A stretch of DNA of 64,000 nt, from contig JASJOG010000010.1 of assembly GCA_030142905.1 (NCBI GenBank), positions 1,253,501 through 1,317,500 on the forward strand. Direction: 5' to 3'. This DNA is from Heliopora coerulea. Lineage: Eukaryota; Cnidaria; Anthozoa; Scleralcyonacea; Helioporidae. How positions within the stretch are numbered: position 1 is the first letter of the stretch; every line of letters begins with the position of its first letter. The position numbers and the translations under genes were made by a program. The notes under the pieces are model-generated. The model did not search any database. It was not told where the DNA came from and was given only the letters and a program-made list of their open reading frames with translations. Positions 23,901-37,500 of this stretch are shown piece by piece.

Positions 23901-26900
23901 TAATCTTCAGTTTTTGTTTGGTTCGGCTTCAAAAACATTCCCTTCAATGGAAAACGTGCTCGGACGAAACATTACTGGACCAATTTTACATTATCTAGTA
24001 TTTATCATGTTATCATATTATTTTCTTCAGTGGGTTTATTATTGTTTCGCTGGCTATACCGTTTAGCAAGCCGGCCCGGTAGCCGGGCCAGCTCGTCTCA
24101 TGTAATCAGAACCTAAAAATAGTTTCTGGAAAAAGAACATACGGAATGTGGTCTAAAATCTTCGCCAGAATCTACTTTAGTTACATTCCGACTTCAGATA
24201 AACATTTTAGAAAATTTTCATTTTAGCACCAATCTGACTTTATACCGGTCTTATGTAATCACCCCTTTACATTTCATTTAAATCTATGCTTGTATGAGTG
24301 TATTTAAACACGTTTTTTGCCATCCTAGTTAAGGATTGACCAACTCCTTTCCACATTACATGTTATATGCGACTCAGACAAAACTGTTGAACCCAAACTT
24401 TCTACTTTTAATCTCAACACAACTCTCCATTTAATCATCTTATTTTGGACATAACACCCCGTCAATAATTTAGGATGGACGACTTCAGAACGGCGATCAC
24501 ATTATGCAGATCGACGACATCAATGTCGGAACGATGACGAGTGAACAAGTCGCGCAAGTTCTTCGTAAAGCTGGAAACCCTGTACGGTTGGTAATAGCTC
24601 GGGTAATTACGGACAGCTCTGGTCATTTACCTCCTCGAAAACCAGTGGTAAGTTGTTTGCTTTGTCGCACGTAAACACTCGGAAAACGGGAACAATTAAC
24701 TGTCCTTTGTGTTTTAGGAAACACAAAATGCTGAAGTGTTTGAAGTTGAGCTGATTAAAGGTAACAAGGGACTTGGGATCACTATTGCTGGATATGTTGG
24801 AGAAGATACTCAAGGTAGGGGCCAAGTTAAGTAGGTTTGTAATGCATGGAATGTCTTGGCCTTTTTCTTTGTCTCCGTATCCATCTTCCTTTACCTCTTC
24901 TTCTCCTTATCTCTTTTCTATTTCCTTCTTCGTCCCTTTCACTCTCCCCTTCTTCATCTTTTTCTCGATATCTGGTTTTGTCTCTGTGTCTGTCTGCAAA
25001 CATGCCTGACTTTAGCCCCTGTCGTCCTCCCATACACCTAGATGCTGAAACGCTCGGCGAATATACCAGATATATTGGTCTTATATAAGTTCAGTGTGAA
25101 TCAAATAGGCACGTATACTTCCCTTGCCTAAACAGAACCACTGAACAGAACGAAACTTTTGAACTAATGAATAATCACTGTATTCACGTTGGATCTGACT
25201 TAGCTGCGAAAAATAATTGCAAATGAAAACTTGTCCTCAAGTTAAGATTGTGTCTAATGTAGTTTTTACTCGTATAATTGAAATTGAAAATGTTGAGGAC
25301 TTCTTCAAATCATTATTCAAACTCGTTACTAATTCATTAGAAAAACGCAAAGGGGAGTCACAACCGATACGCGGTTGGGGATCTGGGATAAAGGTACACC
25401 TTTTGGAGAGTTGAGCGGTACCACGATCGAACACTCGCATAAATTAGGCACCCCTTCACCTCTATTTTCTCCTTAAATATTGGCTCGCCTGGTAAGTTGA
25501 ATTAAAGAATCATGAGATTTTTTTAACCCTTCGATTAAACATCTGGAAGTCCGTTCAAAAAATCGAGTTTAAAAGTAAAACTGAAGGTCTAGTTTACATT
25601 ACAACTAAATTTCTTGAAGTTGGTACTCAGACAATTTACAAATTCCCTTGTCATATTTCTAATAAATCTGAACAAACTAGAATCTTACCAACCTATTATA
25701 ACTATTTATTTTTTTATTTTTATTTTTTTATTTTTTTTTACCACAGAGGTGGAGAAAGAGATTTTAAATATATCTTCAGATGTATTCCTCTTCATTCCCA
25801 TGTAGTGCAGATAGTGTTGTACATACAGTTTTAAAGGGTTGCTTATTGGAAAACAATCTCCTGAAAAATACTTGTCTGGATTTTGGCCTTTAAATTCCAC
25901 CATTGCTATATTGCCTAAACTAATTTAACTTTGTTTAACTTTTAAATAGCGTTTCTATGGCCATTACTGTGATTATTGTCTCTTCTCCGTCGAAGTCTTG
26001 GAATCCATTCATTTATAGGCCGTTAATTACCTTTTCCCTTGTTTAACAGAGGAACTATCCGGAATATTCGTAAGAAGTATAACTGAAGGTAGCGCAGCAG
26101 ACAAGAGTGGCAGAATTAAAATCAATGATCAAATTATTGAGGTATGTTTTGTTATAGGCCACAAATTTGCCAAAGGAAATCACATAGCTGAGTCTGTTTT
26201 AATTGAACTCGAAGTGGCAGTTAAAAATTTAAAACAGGTTTTGCTAAACCCAGTTTAAAAGTATGAAATAAAAATGGAGTGCTGCGTAGGTAGTGTGGAA
26301 ATCGAAGTGAAATAATCAGAAAGGTTTAAGTACTGCCAAAATGTGAGAGTAGTTATCTAACGTTTCGAGAAGTTGTGGTTGAGCCTGGAGTAAGTTACAT
26401 ATAACCAAATGCCGAGCGTAACTACTAATGTCAGATGGTTTACTCCAGATAACAAACTTATGTCAATGCAACATATGTGGTAGCTTGGTTTGAAAGAGTC
26501 TAACCTTGGAAATGTTGACCACTGTAATTCAAGAATGGTGTCATAGGGTTAAAAATTAACCTTCGCGCCTTGTTTACAAACCATATAAGGTTAGAACCTA
26601 CGGTTTGAAAAAACATCGACTTCTTCCCGGTACTTTGACTCTTGTAAAGAGGGAATCGATGTACGGAACAAAATGTACTTTTCATGCAGAACCGGTTGGT
26701 ATGTGAATATCGTTCGTTCAATGTATGTAAGACTATGTTTGTTTACGTTTCAAATATCAGTGCTGTATCCACCGGAGTTCTGATGGCACAGTGGTAACTA
26801 CGTGTCTCTCACCACTTTTACTAGGTTTCGATTCCGACTCCCTACAACTTTCTGATTTTAAATATTACCTTGGTCGCATGTGGAAAATAGAGATTTCTAG

Positions 26901-29900
26901 TTTGATTCTACGTAGCATCGCAGGTCTTCTCTGGGTACTCATGGACTCATGAGGTGTAGCGCTTACTGGACCTGTAGGGAGGGCAGCTTATTGCTGGTTG
27001 ATGGGGTTGTCCGGTACACATATGGACGCTTTATGCTTAATTTCTGCTCAACCGACGAATATCCGGATGGAGTTGTTATTTCCGCTATTCTGTTCCCGTG
27101 TTTCCAAAAACGCGATACTTAAAGGTCAATTCAAAGCCTTTTTTCGGATGAGATACGTAATTCCATTATTCTTGTAATGTGTAAAAATAAATTAATTTTT
27201 CCCTTTTATCATTACTAGGTGGATGCAGTCAACCTTGAAAACAAGACAAACCTTGAAGCCGTGGAAGTTCTGAAGAATACTGGACCTGTTGTCAAAATGA
27301 AACTTGCTCGCCCAAGAGACTCCCGAATATTTAGAAAACAATCCACAGGTATTAGGTTAGGTGCAGTACAGTAAATATGTCATATAGCACGCACCTTGTC
27401 ACGTTTCGTCTCACCATTCCACACAACATCACATCATCGCATCACACCACATCGTGTAATCACCGATTTCGCGTAGCCCATTGTGCATCTTGCATAATAC
27501 ATGGTACATCTCGTATCACAGATCTCAGACAGTCTCACGTCACCAATATCACGTATCTCATGTCCCATATGTCACGTCTCACAACTCACGTCGCATGTCA
27601 CCTCGCATGTCACATCACATCACATATCATGTCTCATATATTGCATATCATATGGTATCACACGAATCACGTCAAATCAGATGTATCCCATATATGTTAC
27701 ATCACATGTTATGCATTATGTGACATCAATTGATGTCCCAGCGCTCTCATACCGACCATTTATAAATTTATGTTGCGCCACCCGATTCCGCTTTAGTCCC
27801 ATGGAAAATGCGAACAAAAATTGTAGCATGTACCATGCCCCGGGACCGTGTGCAGAATTAATGCCATGGTTGCTGTTAATGTTGCAATGATGAGGCCTGC
27901 TATAAGACTGTGGTGTACATTAGTTGGGATACAAGGTTATTGATGTATTATGGCAGCTATTATTTCAAAGAGTTAGAAGCTCGATAAGGTAATTGCAAAA
28001 GGAAATGCAGTATATGTCTGGGAATATTTCAGAAATCATCCTTAGGGTAACATGAAGGGAAGATTTCATGATTAACCTACACTGCCAAAGCCAACTAGAA
28101 AAGTTGACTTGAGCAGGATTCCAACTCTAATTTTCGGGAACCGCCCAATACGTCCTCACGGATAACTGTTAAATTGCGGCGAGAATCTCCAGCTCTTTTA
28201 ATGTAATAAACGAAGATCCAGTTCCGATGGTACATTAAACGAGGAAATAGTTAACAACTTTACTGGTGGAGAGGAGGTCTGGAAACCCGTAGATGAGTGA
28301 ACCAACGCCGTCCAAGACAACTCAGTTTTTTGAGTTGACTTACGCCGTGTCGTTTAATTATGAAATTTTCTCTTCATGTTTGAGAATGCTTTTAAAGGAT
28401 GGTGAAGCAGTCAAGTCATTTTATTCAGAAATATTTATTTTACTGGAGAGCTGTCGACATTTCCACCAGTAATCTACATGGACTTTATAATTAACGCTGG
28501 TTTTAGAACGTTGGGTTTTTCGTGATATAACAATTGGGAGAAGGTGTAGTTTCAATTTAACGCCGTGTTTGTTGAAAAGCTTTTCGTAAATTACAGGAAT
28601 TATTGTGGACAAGTTGATCAACACGCAACTGTCATTTTCAACGTGTCGTTTATAGCTAAAAAATCACAATATTTTCATTTATGAACGTTTATTTCCTACC
28701 TGTTAATATAGTGTCATTATTTAGTTCTTTGTATTTTTGTTTGGGTTGTTTTCATTGTCCAAATAATGATGGGATTTATTTTAGATAATGTGGCTGAATC
28801 ACCTGTTTTTTCATCGGACAATAACTCTGAGGATATGTTAGGAACTGAGGTGGACAAGTACGGTAAGGATGTTATATTCACGCGCAGGAAATCGTCTATT
28901 CAGTCTAAAGGGAATAACGCGCTGCCATAGGTACTTTACCGTGGCCGTGCGAATATCCTTTAAAATGCTAGAAGTATTTCTAAAAGAGTCTTTGGTTAGA
29001 GGTATTTTTCAGTCTCTGATAGTTTGTGTCTTGCCGAACCGTACCGGTGTCCCAGCAGGTAAAGTCCTCCGCAAAAAGTCTCCCCGGACACTATCCGCTA
29101 GCAGATATTGTCTGCTCGGACATTATCTACTTAGCATATAGTGCCCCCCCTAACGAATTCTGTGCCCCCCACCAGAAATTTAAAACTAGTGTGGTTAAAT
29201 TTCAGTTTTTACTCATTTTCTTAAAAATATGAAAAGAATCTCCACGTTTAAATGGTCAGTTACGTATAACTCATAATTCATGAAGGGATATGATTCATAA
29301 AGGCAACTCCCAGTGCAGTTTCGGTGTTGAGTCAATGACAATAACAAATACGAGTCATCCAAACAACAGTCGGCAACGGGGTTTCTAATGTCAAAGCAAC
29401 TCGTAAGGGTTGCATAAAGCCACAAAGCGTGTTTCAGTGTTTGGTTTTTGACTGCAATAGATTTTAGTCATGAAAACAACAATCGGCAACGGCGTTGGTA
29501 AAGTCTACGAAAATCCCAAGGGCTTTATTAGGCAACAAAAAAGCAAAGGTCACGAATGCAACCATCGGCCGGCAAAGCGCAGTTTCCGTGTTCAGCAAAG
29601 GCTTGTATAGGGCAGGTAATCTTCTAAAAATATCAATTGACTCCGAATATCAAAGTCATCTTGAAAACTCAAGATATGAGTAAAATCAAGACAATTATGG
29701 TATTTGCGTGATACTTCGTCTTTATTTCAAAGACATCGTCAGACAGACTGGTACATAAACATTGCCCAGGTCTATTTATACAGATCTAATTAATCTAGAT
29801 CTAATTAATTAATTAGCGTCTCTTTGCTGTAATTAGATCTTGCTCTTCTTAACGATGACGTCAACAGTACCCACGCCTGTATAAATAGACCTAGGCAATG

Positions 29901-30911
29901 TTTATGTATCAGTCTGTCTGACGATGTCTTTGAAATAAAGACGAAATATCACGCAAATACCATAATTGTCTTGATTTTACTCAAATCTTGGGTTTTCAAG
30001 ATGACTTTGATATTCGGAGTCTGTTTTATCTTGTATTTCTTCAAATTGTCGGCTGGTGCTGGATTTTGATATCAATTGAATAACTCATAAGTTAGTTGCT
30101 AATGGAATATATAAAAGCCCTCTTCGCACTGCAGTGTCCCCTCGCAGTGATAAATCCACTTCAACATTTAGAACAAATTGACATTTTATCTTTAAGTATG
30201 TGACTATACTAAATGGCAAATACCCAGATGAATTTACAAAACTGCAGAAACGTAGTTTGAAACGGAGATCTCTGACGTTCTCAGTAATAATATTTAGCCG
30301 AGCGATTTTACAAGTTTGTTGTGTAAATATTTAATTGAATGATCTTAATAGTTTCCAAGATATTTAGTTGGACAATTTTAAATTTGGTTGAACGATTCAT
30401 TTAGTCAAGTAACCTAGTTCATTTTGTAAAATAAACAGTTTATCAGAAAGTCTGTGTCTTTCTCTGAGGGATACTATCTGCGTGATTCTATTTAAACGGG
30501 AAAACTATCCGTTTGTGAATGGTGTCCGGGGAGATACTACCCGCGGGGGGACACTATCTGCTTTGACACCAGTACTGGCACGGCTAGGCATATCTTGTAA
30601 ACTAAATGGTTTATCCTTGCAAAGCCAAACCGTGTTGGGCGCCTTTTGAGGCTGTGCTGCACGACTTAAGTTCAGCTTATAAACCGAGCGGAGAGGATCA
30701 GCGTGGCAGAACACAGTATGGCATGGTACGACTTCGTAAACCCAAACAGTACAGACCATGAAATAAAACAGAGTGCTGCGCAGGCACTGTTGAAATCTTA
30801 GTGAAATGATCGGAAAGGTCTGAGTAATGCCGAAATGTAAAGAGTAGTTTTCTAACGTTTCGAGCGAAGGCCATTCGTCAGAGAGAAAACGTTGGAGGAT
30901 CGAAAAACACG

Positions 30912-30982
<71 letters not shown>

Positions 30983-31519
30983 CATACATAGATGTATATA
31001 TATATACACAACGTAGAGCACACCACATCTACTCTGTAGATGTGGTGTGCTCTACGTTGGAGAAACGGGAAGACGCTTATCCGACAGATTTGCTGAACAT
31101 CTTCGCTCCGTAAGGAATGGAGACGTTGACAAACCTGTCGCCCGACATTTTAATAGTGCCAATCATTCTCTTTCGGACATGAAAGTTTGTACCATCTCCA
31201 AAATTTCTGGCGGTAACAATAGTCGCAAAAGACATGAAAAGCGTCTCATCTTTAAAATTGGAACCATTCACCCTCACGGACTCAACGAACGTTTTTCTTT
31301 TACTTAATCCCTATGTGGCTAATGTTTTTGCTTTGCTCGGGTGAGCGTTAACAATAGCTACTTAGCTCTTTTGTGTTCAGCTTTCACTCACCCACATTGT
31401 TTTTGACACATCCATCCGGTTTGCTGATCGGTGATATTTTAGGCGAGTGACGAGCCACTATCTCATTTACACTTGTTTTTGTTTTCCCATTCTGATTGGC
31501 CATTTGTTGTCACATGACC

Positions 31520-31589
<70 letters not shown>

Positions 31590-34500
31590 TCCGTGTTTTT
31601 CGATCCTCTAACGTTTTTTCTCTGACGAATGGCCTTCGCTCGAAACGTTAGAAAACTACTCTTTACATTTGGGCATTACTCAAACCTTTCCGATCATTTC
31701 AAACAGTACAGAGCCGTGCGGCGAAAAGTACGCCAGGTCATTAATTCGTAACCAACTCTCCTTGAGTTTATTTTTTCATTTTTATCTTTTCTTGTTCTCT
31801 ATTGGTAATGGTGGAAATTCTGCGAGTATTTTTCCTGCTTCTCCTTTCCTGATTAAACTAACTGGAGTGGCTAACTGTTATTGTAATTTTTTGGGGGGAT
31901 CATGTACTGATGTGTATTTGTTAATCTGCTTATATTCACTCTTCACATTCTGTTATTCACATTTTTTTATGATTCAGCGGGCCCAGTTTCACCTGAGGTT
32001 TTTGAAGAGGCCAAGAGAAATTATGAAAGCATTGTCGGAGAAGAAGCAGAGATTCTGGTACTGTTGTTAGTGTCTTATACATGTACCTGGTTCACTTAGG
32101 CAATATTTATTGCGATGTAGGATTTAAGGTACACGTTGTCCAGTTACATAGCCCAAACGAAGCATACAAAACCCAGGCTGTGCAATCTTCGAGAGTCTCC
32201 TCGGCTCGTTGATTTCATTTAAACATTTCAATTGTTCATTTTGGTGCCCCCCTGGTTGTAGTGATGTTTTGTCGTGTGTGTGTTAAACCTCTCCTTTGTG
32301 TTGTTTTTATTCAACATACTCAAAATATTTAGGGTTAAGAATATGCATTTTTGTCATCATCACTCGTCTTTAATACTCCCGTGCTATTGTATGACTCAAA
32401 CTACGCTATTGGTATAGGAAGACCTTTATTTCAAAGAATCCAGGCTGTATTTCGTCGACAATGAAGTACTTCGATCACCATCGTGTTACAAGGGACCCAC
32501 TTCTATTCGTTCAGGAAGACTTTTCGTTATCTTCTGGCATTAGTGTAGCGAAGGCATGCGCACCTTAGGAGTTCAGGCACCCTGAAGTTGTCTCAAACAT
32601 AAACTTAATGACCCCTGAAAGTTTCAAAGTCCTTAAGATGTAAGTGGTGCTGTAGCATTAACCTTCCCAAGAGAAATTCCTACCGCAAAGGCTGTCCGCT
32701 TCATTAAAACATTGGGAAATAGCCCTGGAATACCATCTCAGTAGTCAAAACAAGTATAATCGGGACCATATAAAGTATTTAATTGCTTTGTTCTTAATAT
32801 CAATCAAAGGACGACGTTCTTCTAAGCTTATTAACCGAAAATTAAGATGTAGGTAGCCACTTTAACTAACAGACCTGCACGTGCGCGTTTGTCATTTCAA
32901 TTTAAAGAAAAAAAAAATTCGTTTTCTCTCACGATAGTATTACTAACTTGAGAAATTAATTATTATATTAAATAATATTTATTTAGTTTGTAAAAATTTC
33001 CTTGAATCTTAATTAGAACAAATGCTTGGAGTAGTTTACTTCAAGTAGTATATTTTGTATGTGAAAAATAATCCATTCTTTGACTTCTGAAAAGTGCAGA
33101 TTGTAGTATATACAATCTTGTTTTCCTTATTTAAAGGTTGTGCAGTTGCCTAAATTTTCTCCAAACGGTGGACTAGGACTGAGTTTAGAGGGATTCACTC
33201 AAGGTAAATGCTGTTTATACCAGTCTTCATAAAGCTTAGAATTAATCCAGCTGACACTACATGGGTATTTAAAAGTTTTGCACCACTGGTCAGGAACGAA
33301 AGAAGATAGAAATGGTCGACGGGAGTTTTTGTTGCTCGTTACTTTTTGGTATTTTGTGGCATAATAAATACGCAAAAAGATATGTATTTCTACTGAGGTA
33401 TTTCTACATAGTAAAATCTAGGTATTTATTGCAAATGCAACTTCTTCTCCTAGTCTCATTTAATAAAAATTCTTTATCCTACACCATTCCCGTCTGTCCG
33501 GTAGCGCTACTGGTTCCCAGTACTTTTGTTTTGGAACAGCTATTACCAATATGACGGCGTAAGCGCGAAGAAAAGTGGGGTCCTAAATTAGTTGTTGAGA
33601 GCAGCGATATCAAATTTAATATATATGCTAGCCAGTGGACTGTGGGCTCGTTATGGGAGCGCTTCATAAGGGCCTCCTATGCACAACGATCATTTCTATA
33701 GTTGCAAAACTTCTGGTGAAACATTTTTTTCAAGCATTCTGCTTATAAACCATACTTAATGCGAACACTTTATTTTGCTAACCTCTTCTTGGGCTCGGGG
33801 AAACTCTTAGCTATTCGTTCGGGTCGATGAAATGAAGCTATTCCAAAAAAAAAGATTGGAAAAAGGTTTTTCATTGTATGGCTCCGTAATATGCAACAGT
33901 CACAACTTCAAAATTTAAAAAATCGTCTTTATGCATAGCAAATCAAGATTTTCCCTTGGACGTCTTCCGTACTATTACTTACGTATATTAAATCTTAGGG
34001 CGGTTATTATTATCATTGTTTTAGGACCCATTTCTACCATTAATTTAAGATTCATCTCAAAATGACGAAAACGTCAATTAAAAATGTAAAAAGTTCGACG
34101 TGGCTAAAAGCCTTATGGTAGACATCTTGGCTAGTAAATCTGTGGATTTTTTTTTAATTATTATTTATTTTAACTGCTTGATATGTTCTATTCAGAGGGG
34201 CTTCAACAGCATCGTATCCACACAGTCAATCCAACAGGACCCGTAGGGATGCATGGAGTAGTACGAAAGGGTGACCACTTGTTAGAGGTAAGAACTGACG
34301 AAATTAAAACTAGCATAATTAACCCTTTCCTGCCCGAGACTTCTTCCATTGACGAGTAAAGTCGTCTGGCGTTAGCCAAAGTAATATGGACCGAAAGGAG
34401 TTAAATTCCAAATGTGGTGTAGAAAGAAATTATAGAAAATCACATAACTGTTCAAGTTCTATGTTTGCCGGGAAAAGAGGAGTAGTGCGTTGAAAGGAAC

Positions 34501-37500
34501 ATAGGAAGGGGGAGAATGGGGAGAGGACGAAGAAGCTAATCCAATGAATTATAAAGAATTAAAGGAACAATGAGACAAGTGCTTATGCTTTCTTATGATA
34601 GACTGGGGTTATTTTTTGCTTTTTCATATTGAGTTTTACCACATCCAAGTTGTTGCGTAGGTGGAAAACGGTTTTTGACCATGAACAAGAAATAATCGTA
34701 ACCATTTACTAACTTAGTGTACGAATTCTCTGCGGACCTGGATTTTTTTTGTTCGAATTTGAACCAGGAATACCATTGCATAGTATGCATTCATTACTGT
34801 ATCGATGGTTGGTTACATGTTGTCGCTATGGATTAACTTTTGTGTCTTAGGTACCCCACGTTTCGGAGATATGTCCTAGTCCATGCTGTGGACCATAGAT
34901 TGTTGCTCCCAGAAGCTCCTTACCCGGCTCATGACCCGCCAAAGAAAGAAAAATGTAGTGTTCGTGTGTAACTATACCTTCAGTTATTCGTGCTTTGATG
35001 ACCGTTGAGGGTCTGAACCCCGCTCAATTGAACTTCCGGATGAGATGTTACCATCTCTTCCGCAAAGTTGGAAACCACGCACATCGTTTTCTTTGGTTTA
35101 TTTGTTTTGAAATTACCAGATTAGGTGGTACATGCCCCAAGCACGTGCAATAATCGATCAGCTTCCGTCAAATAAAGGAAGTAGTATTATTTATCAGTTA
35201 TTTGAGTGAATACCTACTATTACTATAAACTCTTTTCAGATTAACGGGACAAATGTCCTGGAGTTATCACACAATGAAGTAGTGGCGTTAATACAAGACT
35301 TACCAATGAATTTCCGACTTGTAGTCGCTCGGAAACGAGAAGAAGATGATGAAATGTCATCTCGAGAAATAAAAACTGCAGGTATTGTAACGTGGTGGGG
35401 AAGTGGTGAAGGAGAAACGCCTTAATAGCGTAGGGCGTGCCAGAATCTCTCTTTCCTTTGTGTCTTTTCAAAAAGATATATGAAAGATCTGCGTAGCCTG
35501 TTGCACCTCTATGCCTGTGAACAAGGTTTATCCTGTTGCATTATGACTGTCTACTGTCAGTGAATAATCGAGTCTCCTCTCTGTGGCCAATCTAGGCCAT
35601 TTATTTGAGAAATGAAGTGAAAGTTTAATTCGTGAGAAATGTACATTTTTGCATAAATCGATGATTAATCTTAATAACCATGAACCATTGCGTAGAATTG
35701 TAGCGCTATATTACATTTTTTATTACTGAATATGGCTTTAACTTTACTATAGGTATCCTCCACATAAATGATCGATTAGAGATAAATTTAAGGAGATGGT
35801 TGCTGAAGGGCAAACCCAAGATCGAGGCATGCTTCGATTCTCTGACCAAGCAAAACTTTTCATGAGTGAGATTGTTATGTATGATGTCCATATCGCGGAC
35901 AATATGTGGACATCTGTCAAGCCGATATCCTCAAAAAAACAAACGTTTACTGAGCCCCAGACAGAAATCAGAAATCGTTGTTTTGGAGATACGAGCTTTA
36001 CGAACGTCCACATCTCGTCCGTAAAAATTCTTTTCTGTTTCATAATACAATCTACGCTGGAGCAGTTGTTCTCGGTAACATGATAAAGTATCCGAGATAC
36101 GTTAAACCCTAGTACCATCCCAGTTCTCAGTTCTATCGCTGACCCTAACGTAGTGTAACATTTGAATAATGTTCCGCTTGTTTAACTTAGGTTTACACAA
36201 AACGATCAGCAAATCAACTTCTTCAATGTGGGCGACTGAAGTGGATTATGTTGACCTTGAAAAAGAGCAAAAGGGACTGGGATTCAGTATTCTTGATTAT
36301 CAGGTTGGTGATAATCATACCGGTTGCTAGATAGTTCAAAGATTTAGACGTTCAAAGTCAAGAAAAAGTGATAAAGTTTTCATCAAATATTTGTGTGCGT
36401 TGAAGGAAACGGCTAGTAACGCTTTATGTAAACTATTTTTAGTCATATTTATTATGGTTCCTGGAACCAGGTATTGCTCTGACTGACGGAAAATCCTTAG
36501 GAAGTGCTGGAAATATAGAAGATTGTGCTTGAGAGTAGAGTTACTTGATGTGATGCGATTTGAAGCATGTGATGTGATGTGGTGGGGTGGGGTGTGGTGT
36601 GGTGTGATGTGGTGTGATGTGGTGTGATGTGATGTGATGTGGTGTGATGTGATATAGTGTGATGTGGTGTGGTCAGTGACATGACCAAAGGAGAAGGCAA
36701 GAAGATCTGCGCCTCCTCATCCAAATTTTACTGCACTAATCACGTTTTTCCCAGAAGTACTGTATTACATAAAATATCTTAGAATGTCTCAGAATGTCTC
36801 AGAGGGCCTAAAGTGTTTTTAGTAGGGTAGCTGCCAAAGGAAAAAATGTCCATTTGGTACTCAGCATCCCTAGTTGGCCCTCAAGAAACTATTGGTTTGG
36901 CCAAACTAATGGTTGTGATGAGGTGTGGTGTGGTGTAATGTGGTGTGAATTCCATGTGGAAAAATTCCACATGATTTTGCACGTGTGATGTCATGAGCTC
37001 ACACGTGAAAAAATGAAATATTTCAATCTCATCAGTGGAAATTTTTCACGTGGTTTTTTGCATGTTTCAGTTTTTCACTCTTGCAAGTTTCACTTATAAT
37101 ATTATTTCATGTGTTTTACACATGGATTTGACGTGTGGTTCAAAGTAGTTCACATGTATGATAATTTCACGTTATGATTTCCCATGCGAATTCTTGCATG
37201 TAGAATTTTCATTAAGGGACATATGAGATTAGATGCGATGTACCTGTTCGCTCGTGTGGTGTAATTTTTTGTGATATATTCTCTTGAACCAGGATCCCAT
37301 TCTTCCAAATGAGACCGTGATTGTGATTCGGAGTCTAGTTCCTGGTGGAGCAGCTGATCAAGATGGACGTCTACATCCTGGCGACAGACTCATGTCAGTC
37401 AACGATACTAATCTGGAACATGCTAGTTTAGAAGTTGCTGTGCAGACTTTGAAATCAACAGCGAAAGGTATTTTGGAATGTTGGTCTTAATTTATTTTAA

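Larger units (their letters stand above)
29032..30592. mobile_element. about 1.56-kb TIR element hosting a nested insertion
   Basis: The left end (29032-29105: GCCGAACCGTACCGGTGTC, then TCTCCCCGGACAC) and the reversed right end (30512-30592: GCCGTGCCAGTACTGGTGTC, then TCTCCCCGGACAC) form long diverged inverted repeats. No transposase is visible. Inside are three diverged units around AACA.TCGGC.ACGG (near 29354, 29478 and 29560) and a younger foldback insertion at 29641-30069. Confidence 0.6.
30756..31699 (+). mobile_element. 5'-truncated Penelope-like retroelement, 13-bp TSD
   Basis: Flanked by CAAACAGTACAGA at 30743-30755 and 31700-31712. The order is left tail, inverted terminal repeat, AT/AC microsatellite, GIY-YIG segment, microsatellite, and terminal repeat. 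The left and right repeats (about 30801-30915 and 31585-31699) are near-perfect inverted copies. The RT domain is absent. The inverted left repeat is characteristic of Penelope-like elements. Confidence 0.8.

Noticed and set aside
27377..27890. Overlapping ORFs of 80-129 residues
   Set aside because: Low-complexity TCACA/CATCA sequence keeps several frames open at once.
30505..31026. 173-residue ORF on the minus strand
   Set aside because: It starts in the AT/AC microsatellite and crosses transposon ends. No domain is recognised.
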